Position numbers and translations under genes: made by a program | Virus record (IMG/VR): IMGVR_UViG_3300010430_002753 | Coordinates: 1-64,000 of that record | Length of the DNA: 64,000 bases | Direction: 5' to 3' (one strand) | Origin: a virus | The notes under the pieces: model-generated | The model's input: only the letters and a program-made list of their open reading frames with translations | What the model was told of the DNA's origin: nothing | The model's database searches: none | Part shown: piece by piece, positions 33,586 to 41,561 of the stretch | How positions within the stretch are numbered: the first letter of the stretch is position 1 | How the letters are laid out: each line of letters starts with the position of its first letter

Positions 33586-35115
33586 TCATACTAAGTATCC
33601 AATGTTTTTATAATATTGCGTTTCTTGTATTATTTGTTCTTGAGTAGCTTTACCTTGTCTAATTTTAAAAACTTTCATAAGTCCGTTAAACCAAGCAGTT
33701 GTCATATCCCCTCTAGTACCTAATGCAATATTACTAACGCCTCCATACCCAGACACAACATCACTTGTCCCAATAGAATTACTATCTACAAATACTTCAT
33801 ATGTTTCGGTATTCATATCCCAAACAATATCAAATTTATGTGCTTTGTTGTCTTTATAATTATTAAGATTGCCAACAGTTTTTGATCTCATCCAAAATAT
33901 ATCATCACTTAAAAATAAGATCCAATCACTAGCATAAGATCCACCTAATACATGGGCTTGTGAAGCTGCATAACCAGAACCTATATTATTTGATAATTCT
34001 GTTATTGCAGTTAATGTAAAATCTATAGTTTCTGTTAAATCTATATTGATGCCTGTATCTATATATGCAGTATTTGTATTTTTAAAGTAAACACCTTGAT
34101 TTAAAAAATCAACATCTACGATTGCTTGGGTTATTTCAGGAGATGTTGCATTAAAAGCACTTTTATTTTTCTTGAAATCGTATTCCATGATAGGAGTAAG
34201 TTCAGCTGCTTTTAATTCTATAAATTCAAATCTTGTAATATTTGTAGTTCCTGCGTCAGCATTTCTTAAATAAAATCCACTATTTTTTCCAATAACTTGT
34301 TCATCAAACACAAAAGTTCCTGTAAGAGCGCCAGTATAGTATCCACTAAAACTATCATCACCAACTCTAAATTCAGTTGATGTAGTATTACCTTCTATAA
34401 TTAATCTATATTTATTACCATTGACAATGGAATAATCCTTTTTAACTCCACCTGCTGCTGTTGTCGTAAAACTATCATTATCTCCTATTGCTCCACCAAC
34501 CATAGACCAACCACTAGTAAAATCCCAATTTAATACTATATTTTCCCCATACCCGGCTGTATTTGTAATACCTTTATGTAATTTATTATTATATAATAAT
34601 TCTACTTCTTCTGCTGTTAATGCTTTGTTGTATATTTCAAACAAATAAAAATCACCAACAAAATCAAAAGCAAGCCCTCCGTTTGTTCCAATAGTAAACG
34701 GATTAAGACCGCTACCATAATCTAATATTATATCTGATATTACAATGTCGTAATCTTGCCCAATAACAATACTACTACTTGTTGACCCATCAACATATGA
34801 GATTCCAGATGAAATTAATATACTATCGTCAGCTTCAATACTACCTAATCCTTTACCATCAAAGTTTTTTGTTCTAAAATCAAATAATACTCTTGCTATA
34901 TCATTATTAGTGCATTTACCTTTTATTCTAACACTGTAATTGCCTTTATGTCTTTTTTGATAAATTATAGATGAAGTAGATAAACTAAAACTACCAACAC
35001 CATTACTCAAACTAACATCAGTCGGAGTTCCTCCATTTTTATGAATTGCGTCAAAACTATTAAATGTTTCACGAAACACACAACTTTTTTCTATATTATA
35101 TAAACTTTCTTTCAT
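33586..35115 (-). CDS. Tail/fibre protein with LamG-like domains
   Basis: 509 residues. At least two LamG-like domains: 15-185, ending in the EIYNKALTAEEVELLYNN pattern typical of concanavalin-like lectins, and 320-505 with GYAASQAHVLGG. Between them lies a galactose-binding-like segment beginning NIVLNWDFTSGW. Probably a receptor-binding or baseplate decoration protein. Starts 7 bases after the 35122 stop. Confidence 0.72.
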   Translation of the reverse strand: MKESLYNIEKSCVFRETFNSFDAIHKNGGTPTDVSLSNGVGSFSLSTSSIIYQKRHKGNYSVRIKGKCTNNDIARVLFDFRTKNFDGKGLGSIEADDSILISSGISYVDGSTSSSIVIGQDYDIVISDIILDYGSGLNPFTIGTNGGLAFDFVGDFYLFEIYNKALTAEEVELLYNNKLHKGITNTAGYGENIVLNWDFTSGWSMVGGAIGDNDSFTTTAAGGVKKDYSIVNGNKYRLIIEGNTTSTEFRVGDDSFSGYYTGALTGTFVFDEQVIGKNSGFYLRNADAGTTNITRFEFIELKAAELTPIMEYDFKKNKSAFNATSPEITQAIVDVDFLNQGVYFKNTNTAYIDTGINIDLTETIDFTLTAITELSNNIGSGYAASQAHVLGGSYASDWILFLSDDIFWMRSKTVGNLNNYKDNKAHKFDIVWDMNTETYEVFVDSNSIGTSDVVSGYGGVSNIALGTRGDMTTAWFNGLMKVFKIRQGKATQEQIIQETQYYKNIGYLV

Positions 35116-35121
35116 TTATTT

Positions 35122-35679
35122 TTATCCTTTGTATGTATGAACACCAACTCTAATAGTCAATGTTGCACCGTTACTTGAACATTTAACTCTAGCCCATATT
35201 TTTTTACTAACTAAAATTCTAGACATTTGAGCTTCTATAGGAACAGCTTCAGCTGCGTTACCACCAGTTCTATAAGGTATTTCTGTGCATAATTCTGCTT
35301 CTCCAAATGTAGTATCTCCACACCAAATTTGAATCATATAATTTTGATCATTAGCACTAGATACATCTATAACTATTCTATGCATATCAAAATATACAGG
35401 TATATCTGGAAAATCTGACGAACTTATATCATTAGCTTCCGATAATTGAATTTCTGTTCCATAAGCTTCACCAGTTCCTGCAGTTAATGTCCATGCAGTT
35501 AAATTGTTAGCTGTACTCATAGAATTGTCACCATCATCGCCATACCATCTTTCTACAGAATGAAAATGCTTTTCTATTTCATGAACTCTGTAAGCTAATG
35601 AATTATGAACGCCAGAAAGACCTTCTGTTGCTTGATTATCTATTTTATTTGTACCTTCTTTTGTCTCAAATCCTGCCAT
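35122..35679 (-). CDS. Structural protein with MAGF N-terminus
   Basis: 185 residues. It begins MAGFETKEGTNKID, then a helix and a jelly-roll-like beta domain (MHRIVIDVSSANDQNYMI). The MAGF start is shared with the proteins at 36034 and 36606, suggesting a common docking peptide. Probably a tail or virion decoration protein. Confidence 0.63.
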   Translation of the reverse strand: MAGFETKEGTNKIDNQATEGLSGVHNSLAYRVHEIEKHFHSVERWYGDDGDNSMSTANNLTAWTLTAGTGEAYGTEIQLSEANDISSSDFPDIPVYFDMHRIVIDVSSANDQNYMIQIWCGDTTFGEAELCTEIPYRTGGNAAEAVPIEAQMSRILVSKKIWARVKCSSNGATLTIRVGVHTYKG

Positions 35680-35713
35680 TAATTTTCTCCATTAATTGTA
35701 TATTTTTTATTAA

Positions 35714-36016
35714 TCAATCAAAATATACAACATTGTAGCATGTATCTTGTTTTGTTGTGATAAACGCACTAAATTCTGGATGTGAACCGTCTAAAAATAT
35801 AGCTGGACCATCATAATCTCCAAAGTCTAATGTTATATCAGAACTACTTTGGTCAACATCAACACCTTCAGCTGAATCTACTATTTGTTGTTGTGTTAAT
35901 CCTAGATCAACTTTTAGTGTAGTTTCGTTTGTTATTCTAAGTGATGATATTTTTGCTATTTCTGCTTGAAATTGTTCAGTTGCGTCTATGTGTATTGGTA
36001 CTATAATTGTTGACAT
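35714..36016 (-). CDS. Small structural protein
   Basis: 100 residues. STIIVPIHIDATEQFQAEI start, then an acidic beta-rich middle DQSSSDITLDFGDY and a final strand. Size and place within the fibre cassette suggest a chaperone or small virion protein; unproven. Confidence 0.55.
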   Translation of the reverse strand: MSTIIVPIHIDATEQFQAEIAKISSLRITNETTLKVDLGLTQQQIVDSAEGVDVDQSSSDITLDFGDYDGPAIFLDGSHPEFSAFITTKQDTCYNVVYFD

Positions 36017-36033
36017 AATTTATTCCTCTCTAT

Positions 36034-36603
36034 TTATCTTGTATTACTATATTCTTGATCAGTTCCAGCACTATTAACTTGAAAATGTATATCAAATTCT
36101 TTAGCTAAAATATCTCCACTAACATCACTATCATCTCTATATAATTTTACTTCTATCATACTACTTGGAAATACTAATCCATTTCCATCTATTTCGCCAA
36201 ATGAGCTTATTTGAATTAAATCACCACTAACATAATCATATACACCGCCATTAGTTGATAATGTTGTCCAAGTAGTAGGCGCGTGTCCACCATTTATGTA
36301 TAATCTATAATCTATTTTAAATGTAGGTGTTGCTTCTTGAGATTGCATCCAGTGAATATGTGGTCTTATGTTACTATTCGGTTTTATAGTATGACTAAAT
36401 TGACCAATAATATAAACTATCTCTGAATCAATACCTTCAGGGAATAATAATCCTATGTTTACAAAATCAAAATCTGGTTTTTGCGATTGACCTTGTTTAT
36501 CTCTAGTTAATGGGAATCTCATATCTTCCCATACAATACCATTATCTGAATCACCACTCCATAATTCATAGGGAGTTACTGAATTTGGATTAAATCCTGC
36601 CAT
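36034..36603 (-). CDS. Structural protein with MAGF N-terminus
   Basis: 189 residues. MAGFNPNSVTPYELWSGD, then a beta sandwich with the aromatic core RPHIHWMQSQEATPTF, a pattern I associate with marine phage tail proteins. Ends AGTDQEYSNTR. Probably a tail tip or head fibre component. The MNGYNPN start of the 38274 protein resembles this N-terminus. Confidence 0.65.
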   Translation of the reverse strand: MAGFNPNSVTPYELWSGDSDNGIVWEDMRFPLTRDKQGQSQKPDFDFVNIGLLFPEGIDSEIVYIIGQFSHTIKPNSNIRPHIHWMQSQEATPTFKIDYRLYINGGHAPTTWTTLSTNGGVYDYVSGDLIQISSFGEIDGNGLVFPSSMIEVKLYRDDSDVSGDILAKEFDIHFQVNSAGTDQEYSNTR

Positions 36604-36605
36604 AA

Positions 36606-37055
36606 TTATATTTCTCCTAAAAATGTTAAAAATAATGTTTCATGCGTAACCGTTGTTGTTGTAGTATCGCTTTTTATGTATACTTCGATATAATCACCAG
36701 TATTTAATATTACAAAATTTGTAATAGCGATATCACTTAAACTATTTGCATGTTCAAAATTTGTTGGTGTACTTGCACCTGGTACGATATTGCCATTTAT
36801 ATATAGTTGATATTCTACTCTACAAACTTTATTTGCACTCAAGTCACTAACACCGTTAAATAAGAATTTTACATTACTTTGTCCAAGATATGTTAACTTC
36901 CCAGTGCCGTCATAAACAAAACCTTCATTACAAGTTCCGTCAGACCATATACCGTTTACTCTATAATATTCTCCAGGAGTTGTGCAAATAGTTTCTAATG
37001 CTACACTTAAATGATGACATCCTTTATATAATCTTCTAGGTATAAACCCTGCCAT
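36606..37055 (-). CDS. Structural protein with MAGF N-terminus
   Basis: 149 residues. MAGFIPRRLYKGCHHLSVAL start and a beta-sandwich with YQLYINGNIV, which parallels YRLYINGGHA of the neighbour at 36034. The two are likely tandem paralogs, 2 bases apart. Probable virion protein of the tail/fibre cassette. Confidence 0.65.
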   Translation of the reverse strand: MAGFIPRRLYKGCHHLSVALETICTTPGEYYRVNGIWSDGTCNEGFVYDGTGKLTYLGQSNVKFLFNGVSDLSANKVCRVEYQLYINGNIVPGASTPTNFEHANSLSDIAITNFVILNTGDYIEVYIKSDTTTTTVTHETLFLTFLGEI

Positions 37056-37071
37056 AATTTACTCTCCTAAA

Positions 37072-37467
37072 TTAATATCCATAACTAGCTTTAAAAACAT
37101 TCCATGTTTGACCATTCATATAATCTGTTAATACATCATCACACTTTAATAACTCACATGATAGTTGTTGAACTAGTTTATTTTCTGTTGTAGGAATAAA
37201 ATATTCTGCGGGAGTTACTAAATTTCCTTCTACGTCATATTCTGCCGGTGTTATTATTACATTACCATTCATTAAATTTTCTATATCTTTAGCTATATCG
37301 TTGGCTAATTTAAATACTGTTTTTAGATTAGAATAATCTACACCTATACCGGCTTTAAATGCTTCACCAGCTGTCATATATCCATCAGTTAAATTATAAA
37401 TTTGTCTTGCATGTCCTTGATTTAATTCTTTAGTTGATTTCGTTTTTATTTTTTTGTGAAATCTCAT
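37072..37467 (-). CDS. Unknown structural-cassette protein
   Basis: 131 residues. Basic start (RFHKKIKTKSTKELN), then an alpha-helical domain (AGEAFKAGIGVDYSNLKTVFKL) and PAEYDVEGNLVTPAEYFIP, a duplicated PAEY motif. Not membrane-bound. Function unknown; likely a virion or assembly protein by context. Confidence 0.58.
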   Translation of the reverse strand: MRFHKKIKTKSTKELNQGHARQIYNLTDGYMTAGEAFKAGIGVDYSNLKTVFKLANDIAKDIENLMNGNVIITPAEYDVEGNLVTPAEYFIPTTENKLVQQLSCELLKCDDVLTDYMNGQTWNVFKASYGY

Positions 37468-37491
37468 TTTTATAATCCTCTATGGTGATTA

Positions 37492-38247
37492 TTAATCTCT
37501 CCATATTTTGTTAATGGAAATTGTTAAATCTCCTGGTGTTGCTCCTATAGTAGAAGACTTTCCTTGAACTTTAACTATTGGAACAGTTCCTTTATCAAAT
37601 TCATAATAGATATTTTGATCTTCATCTGTTAATGTTTTTGAACTAATTCCATCTATAGCAAATTCAGTTCCACCAGTTTCATCTAATCCAACAACTTGAA
37701 TTAAAGAACCAGTACTATTATTATTATCATAACTAACATATACGCCTAATCTATTATATGTTCTCATATCTATTTCACTTCCAAAATCTACATATGAACC
37801 AGTTGTTAAATCTTGTTCAGACACAATTTCAATAGGGTCTGTATAATGATTCCATATTGGATTTTGATCTACTGTTTTTTGTATATCTAGTCCTTGATCT
37901 ATTGTTCTAGGATTAGCTATTACTGTTGCGACTACAACATCACCAGTATCTAAATTTGGTATTAATTTTGGAACCGTTACAGTGTTACCAGATATTGTTG
38001 CATCTTGTAATGATATTGCTTTACCATTAACTAACAAACCACCTGCTTGTATATTTAAAGTTGCTATTGAAAATGGAGCACCAGAAATAGTAAATGTATT
38101 TGAACCAGATACTGCTGTTACTGTGAAATCCTCCATTGCATTTGTATATATTCCGTATGAACTATTTATCATGTCTATTGCTCCTATCCCTATAATGTCT
38201 TTTATAAATTTTGGAGATAATAAAGTTAAACTGTTTAAAAAAATCAT
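37492..38247 (-). CDS. Structural protein, probable fibre component
   Basis: 251 residues. A short helical start is followed by beta-rich repeats of the type TISGNTVTVPKLI and GSYVDFGSEIDM. Similar to hypothetical virion proteins of large phages. Starts with MIFLNSLTLLS. No enzyme motif. Confidence 0.6.
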   Translation of the reverse strand: MIFLNSLTLLSPKFIKDIIGIGAIDMINSSYGIYTNAMEDFTVTAVSGSNTFTISGAPFSIATLNIQAGGLLVNGKAISLQDATISGNTVTVPKLIPNLDTGDVVVATVIANPRTIDQGLDIQKTVDQNPIWNHYTDPIEIVSEQDLTTGSYVDFGSEIDMRTYNRLGVYVSYDNNNSTGSLIQVVGLDETGGTEFAIDGISSKTLTDEDQNIYYEFDKGTVPIVKVQGKSSTIGATPGDLTISINKIWRD

Positions 38248-38273
38248 CTTCTTGTCTTCTCCAATTGTATATT

Positions 38274-38612
38274 TTAGTTGTCAAATAATTTTGGTCCTTT
38301 TTTAATATATCCAACAGCAAAACCTGACGCTAATTGAATATCTGAAAAACTTCCGTATAATACAAATCCAGCTGGAAATGTATATAATGTTATATATGAA
38401 GATAAATTGCTATCTACTTCTTCTTCATCAATTAAACTTGCAAATTCTGAATCATTTATAAATTGTATTGCATAATATCTTTGTGTTGTTTCTATTGGTG
38501 TATTTGCATCAAAATATTTTCTTAATGCTCCTGGACCCATACCAGCATTTAACGTTTCTGCAACTGTATATGGATCTTCATCATATTTAACATTTGGATT
38601 ATATCCATTCAT
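38274..38612 (-). CDS. Structural-cassette protein (first gene)
   Basis: 112 residues. MNGYNPNVKYDEDPYTVAET resembles the MAGFNPN starts of the neighbours, followed by helical and beta segments and the end GYIKKGPKLFDN. First gene of the fibre cassette, with a TTAAAGGAGAATATAT site. No sigma-70-like promoter is visible in the 90 bases upstream, so a late-type promoter or readthrough is possible. Confidence 0.6.
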   Translation of the reverse strand: MNGYNPNVKYDEDPYTVAETLNAGMGPGALRKYFDANTPIETTQRYYAIQFINDSEFASLIDEEEVDSNLSSYITLYTFPAGFVLYGSFSDIQLASGFAVGYIKKGPKLFDN

Positions 38613-38702
38613 AATATATATTCTCCTTTAAAACTTATCTTTTCTTCTTTATATTATATAAATATTAAATAAATACATTTTTAATATAATAAGTTTTAAA
38701 CG

Positions 38703-38739
38703 AAAAAAAGCCTATTACTAAATTAATAGTAATAGGCTT
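38703..38739 (-). terminator. Rho-independent terminator of the tRNA operon
   Basis: 13-bp stem AAGCCTATTACTA/TAGTAATAGGCTT (38708-38720 with 38727-38739), then a T run on the minus strand. It lies 12 bases after the 3' end of tRNA-Cys. Confidence 0.9.
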
Positions 38740-38751
38740 AATATAAAATTT

Positions 38752-38827
38752 TGGAGACTGAGTAGGGAATTGAACCCTAAAATAACAATTTTGCAGACTG
38801 CTCCCTTGACCATTCGGGCACTCAGTC
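38752..38827 (-). tRNA. tRNA-Cys (GCA)
   Basis: Acceptor GACTGAG/CTCAGTC, anticodon loop CTGCAAA, U73 and an encoded CCA. Good D and T arms. Last tRNA of the operon, 12 bases from the terminator. Confidence 0.9.
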
Positions 38828-38859
38828 ATAATTATGTGTGTAATATTTATAAATAAAAA

Positions 38860-38936
38860 TGGGGTGAAGGAGGAGGCTTGAACTCCCATATGCTGGATCC
38901 ACAATCCAGTGCTTTACCAATTAAGCTACCTACACC
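38860..38936 (-). tRNA. tRNA-His (GTG)
   Basis: Acceptor GTGTAGG/CCTTCAC with one T-T mismatch at 4:69, anticodon loop TTGTGGA, C73 and CCA encoded. The extra 5' G opposite C73 is encoded, so G-1 does not need to be added by the Thg1-like enzyme. Confidence 0.88.
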
Positions 38937-38943
38937 ATAAAAG

Positions 38944-39030
38944 TACCTCTGACAGGGGTCGAACCTGTACGCTCCATTACAGAACCCTGGATTCTAAGTC
39001 CAGGATGACTACCAATTCCAACACAGAGGC
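38944..39030 (-). tRNA. tRNA-Leu (TAG)
   Basis: Class II tRNA: acceptor GCCTCTG/CAGAGGT, anticodon loop CTTAGAA, a long variable arm and A73. The next bases are CTT, so CCA is not encoded and must be added. Confidence 0.88.
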
Positions 39031-39091
39031 GTATATAAAAAATTTATTTTGTTTATGAATCATAACTTTCTTTTTGAAGCATTTTTACATC

Positions 39092-39331
39092 TTACTGCTT
39101 AAATAATATATCATCCATAATATCTAATATTTCTTGTTTGAATATTGTCCATACTTGTATATAAGGAATATAATATTTTTCATACCTTTGTTTAGAATAA
39201 TTTGCGGTATTTTCTTTGTAACTTTCTAAATGAATATCTATTAATTGGATTAAATGATTTAATTTACATATACTTAATTTTTTTAATTTTGATATTCTTT
39301 TAGGGTTTACACGTAATTTTATGATATCCAT
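39092..39331 (-). CDS. Small basic unknown protein
   Basis: 79 residues, helical and Lys/Tyr-rich (DIIKLRVNPKRISKLKK start, QRYEKYYIPYIQVW middle). It sits inside the tRNA operon. RBS AGGTATAATTT. No family recognised. Confidence 0.6.
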   Translation of the reverse strand: MDIIKLRVNPKRISKLKKLSICKLNHLIQLIDIHLESYKENTANYSKQRYEKYYIPYIQVWTIFKQEILDIMDDILFKQ

Positions 39332-39340
39332 AAATTATAC

Positions 39341-40147
39341 CTACTTATATAATTTTAAAAATTTAAAAAATTTTGGCCATTCTCTTCTAGGTTTCAATAC
39401 TAATATAACTTCTTTCTTATCGAATTGTAATTCAGTAATTACAAACCAATCATCGCCAAAAGTTTTTGCTTTTTCAAATTGTTCTTCAGTTACTTTACAA
39501 GTAACTTTTCTAAATGAATCAGAATACCACTCTTGCATAATAGGATCACTATATTCTGGCCAATGTTTATTAATGGCACATCCAGCATGAGTAGCACTAT
39601 TAATTGAATGTCCAACATCTACCCAATCTTTAATTAAAACATACATTTTTAAAGGCTGTACAGCATTTTTATTGTCGTCTGTTATTTTCATACAATGATT
39701 CCAAGCTTCTACTGTATATCTATTTCCTTCTAAATAATTATTATAATCTGTTTTAGCGAATGCAATACATGAGTTATCGTCATTAATATGAATAACGTAT
39801 CTTTTTTGACTTTTAATATATTCATTATTCCATACATGCATTAATTTAACATCTGTTTTAAATGTTTTATTATTTTTTAATTTCATATTATTTTCCAATA
39901 GTTCTTGAGATTTTTCATAATCATAACTAATATACCAATTTGGATAAAAACATGGTTCGTGTTTAGAATTAAAAATTTTAGTTACTGTTTCCCAATAACT
40001 TTCTTCTTGTTCTAACTTTTCATCATTATGCCATATCCTAAATATATCTTCAACTTCACAATATTCAACACCAATACATAGATCTGGATAAATATTTTTA
40101 ATTTCTTCTATACCATCATTAATACCGTTTATTAATTTATGATCCAT
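39341..40147 (-). CDS. Protein with PTH2-like C-terminal domain
   Basis: 268 residues. Residues about 167-268 resemble type 2 peptidyl-tRNA hydrolase: a strand KMYVLIKDW, SINSATHAGCAI in the place of the GK-x-x-AQ-x-x-HA region (H187), FRKVTCKVTEEQFEKAK, and final strands EVILVLKPR and FLKLYK. PTH2 frees tRNA from stalled peptidyl-tRNA. The first 165 residues have no known match and may bind partner RNA or protein. Its place in the tRNA operon supports an RNA role; assignment is moderate. Confidence 0.6.
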   Translation of the reverse strand: MDHKLINGINDGIEEIKNIYPDLCIGVEYCEVEDIFRIWHNDEKLEQEESYWETVTKIFNSKHEPCFYPNWYISYDYEKSQELLENNMKLKNNKTFKTDVKLMHVWNNEYIKSQKRYVIHINDDNSCIAFAKTDYNNYLEGNRYTVEAWNHCMKITDDNKNAVQPLKMYVLIKDWVDVGHSINSATHAGCAINKHWPEYSDPIMQEWYSDSFRKVTCKVTEEQFEKAKTFGDDWFVITELQFDKKEVILVLKPRREWPKFFKFLKLYK

Positions 40148-40156
40148 TATAATTCC

Positions 40157-40251
40157 TTATTCAACTTCTATTAATTCAAAATTAGCAAAATCATATATTT
40201 TATTATTTAACATAAAGAATTTAAAATTAAATTCATTAATATTATATTCAT
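40157..40251 (-). pseudogene. Very small gene, probably frameshifted
   Basis: An ATG with an AGAGGTTAAT site at 40249-40251 opens a 14-codon frame that stops early. In the adjacent frame a smooth coding-like stretch (EYNINEFNFKFF followed by MLNNKIYDFANFE and ending ELIEVE) continues to the stop at 40157. One base appears missing near the start. It lies behind the 40285-40313 promoter, just upstream of the PTH2-like gene, whose ribosome-binding site overlaps its stop. Confidence 0.42.
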
Positions 40252-40284
40252 ATTAACCTCTATTATAAATTTTTTATTATAAAC

Positions 40285-40313
40285 ATTATATTGTATAATT
40301 AAATAAATGTCAA
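40285..40313 (-). promoter_or_regulatory. Consensus sigma-70 promoter
   Basis: Minus strand TTGACA (40313-40308), a 17-bp spacer and TATAAT (40290-40285). An internal promoter within the tRNA operon for the PTH2-like gene region. Confidence 0.9.
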
Positions 40314-40321
40314 CTAATAAA

Positions 40322-40741
40322 TTATATTTTTTTATTTAATAATCCTTCATATACTTTTCTATAACATAACATATTAGGAATATATCTACTATTATTTCCA
40401 AAATATTCTGAATCATCACCATTAAAATAATTAGATATAGCTGCAGCAACACCAGAACTTCTAGAAATTCCAGCATCACAAGATATAATAAAATCTTTAT
40501 TTATATTACTTAAAATAAATTCTATAATACGATCAACATCATTATCAGAAATTGTATTATATTTATCTATTTTTTCTTCTATATCATAAAATCTTAAATA
40601 TATTATATCACATCTATTTTCATTTTTAAATTCAGTAAACATAGATGGATCTTGTATTGATATAATACAAACATCTTTATCTATTTGTTTATTAAATAAC
40701 TTATTCTGCAAATCTAATTTTGATAAAACTTTTATATTCAT
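40322..40741 (-). CDS. Dual-specificity/tyrosine phosphatase-like protein
   Basis: 139 residues. The P-loop CDAGISR (C88 to R94) with the following SSGVAAAI is the cysteine phosphatase signature C-x5-R. A conserved strand and a D (DIEEK, 53-57) in the right place could be the general acid. Small DSP-type enzymes dephosphorylate proteins or RNA 5' ends. Located between tRNAs. Substrate unknown. Confidence 0.73.
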   Translation of the reverse strand: MNIKVLSKLDLQNKLFNKQIDKDVCIISIQDPSMFTEFKNENRCDIIYLRFYDIEEKIDKYNTISDNDVDRIIEFILSNINKDFIISCDAGISRSSGVAAAISNYFNGDDSEYFGNNSRYIPNMLCYRKVYEGLLNKKI

Positions 40742-40767
40742 TAATTATACCTCCATAACTTAAAAAA

Positions 40768-40844
40768 TGGTGGGCCTTGTTGGACTCGAACCAACGACTT
40801 CCTGTTTATGAGACAGGATTTCTAACCAACTGAAATAAAGGCCC
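40768..40844 (-). tRNA. tRNA-Met or tRNA-Ile2 (CAT)
   Basis: Acceptor GGGCCTT/AAGGCCC, anticodon loop CTCATAA, A73, CCA encoded. G1-C72 pairs and no GGG/CCC anticodon stem, so not the initiator. C34 could be lysidine-modified to read AUA (Ile); sequence alone cannot decide. Confidence 0.88.
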
Positions 40845-40846
40845 GC

Positions 40847-40917
40847 TTCCCAGACAGGATTTGAACCTGCAACAATTGGATTAGAAATCCAATGCTCATC
40901 CACTTGAGCTTCTGGGA
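40847..40917 (-). tRNA. tRNA-Arg (TCT)
   Basis: Acceptor TCCCAGA/TCTGGGA, anticodon loop TTTCTAA, A73. Two bases (GC) separate it from the next tRNA, so CCA is not encoded. 71 nt. Confidence 0.87.
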
Positions 40918-41025
40918 TATAAAAATAAAAGAAGATAATTTAGTAGTCCAAAATATCTTCAAGAACACTTATCAATTTGAGCTTCATTTTATAGAGAGGC
41001 TTAATAAGTTTATTTTATAGTAAAA
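40918..41025 (-). other. Non-coding gap with hairpins in tRNA operon
   Basis: About 100 bases between tRNAs without a plausible gene. GAAGATA/TATCTTC (around 40930-40963) and CTTAT/AATAAG pairings are visible, and the ends (ATAAAAATAAA and TTTATTTTAT) could pair. Probably part of the transcribed tRNA precursor; no known RNA family recognised. Confidence 0.4.
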
Positions 41026-41113
41026 TGGCGGAGATTATAGGACTCGAACCTATATATCCTTTTCAGAACGCTAGATTAGCAATCTAGTGCAATACCAATT
41101 ATGCGAAATCTCC
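41026..41113 (-). tRNA. tRNA-Ser (GCT)
   Basis: Class II: acceptor GGAGATT/AATCTCC, anticodon loop TTGCTAA, long variable arm, G73, encoded CCA. 88 nt. Confidence 0.9.
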
Positions 41114-41119
41114 AAAAAT

Positions 41120-41443
41120 TTATTTATTTTTTATAAATATTCTTAAACATTCTTTTTTCCAATCAAATCCCCATTGTCGAATACCAATTATGTTAGATCT
41201 TAAGTCTTCAAGTATATTATTTATTTCATATTTTTCTGTTTTTTCTAGTTTGCTATTATTAATAATATTTTGAATTTTATTTATTGACGGACATTGCATT
41301 TGTGGAGATTCATCTATATTAAAATAATTATCTATATTAGGTTTTTTACCAATAATCTTATAAAAATTATCTCTTAATGTTTTATAATATATTATTGAAT
41401 TATATCTAAGTATTTTAACAAATAATCGTTTTAAATATTTCAT
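41120..41443 (-). CDS. Small unknown protein
   Basis: 107 residues from ATG 41443 behind GGAGATAT; the open frame reaches back into the tRNA-Ser gene, which is not coding. Basic, mixed alpha/beta, with aromatic start KYLKRLFVKILRYN. No family recognised. Lies in the tRNA operon. Confidence 0.6.
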   Translation of the reverse strand: MKYLKRLFVKILRYNSIIYYKTLRDNFYKIIGKKPNIDNYFNIDESPQMQCPSINKIQNIINNSKLEKTEKYEINNILEDLRSNIIGIRQWGFDWKKECLRIFIKNK

Positions 41444-41460
41444 ATATCTCCTATTAAAAA

Positions 41461-41546
41461 TGGCAGAGAAGGTGGGATTCGAACCCACGGAGCCGTCACT
41501 CACTGGTTTTCAAAACCAGCTCCTTAAACCACTCGGACACTTCTCT
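41461..41546 (-). tRNA. tRNA-Ser (TGA)
   Basis: Class II: acceptor AGAGAAG/CTTCTCT, anticodon loop TTTGAAA, long variable arm, G73, encoded CCA. Confidence 0.9.
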
Positions 41547-41561
41547 ATATTAAAAATTTGT

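Noticed and set aside
38665-38904. An open frame on the minus strand across the terminator, tRNA-Cys and part of tRNA-His
   Set aside because: It runs through two tRNA genes and a terminator and has no ribosome-binding site.
38860-38936. First reading of tRNA-His as lacking G-1, which would have required the Thg1-like enzyme
   Set aside because: Counting the acceptor from the encoded CCA shows the 5' G opposite C73 is present.
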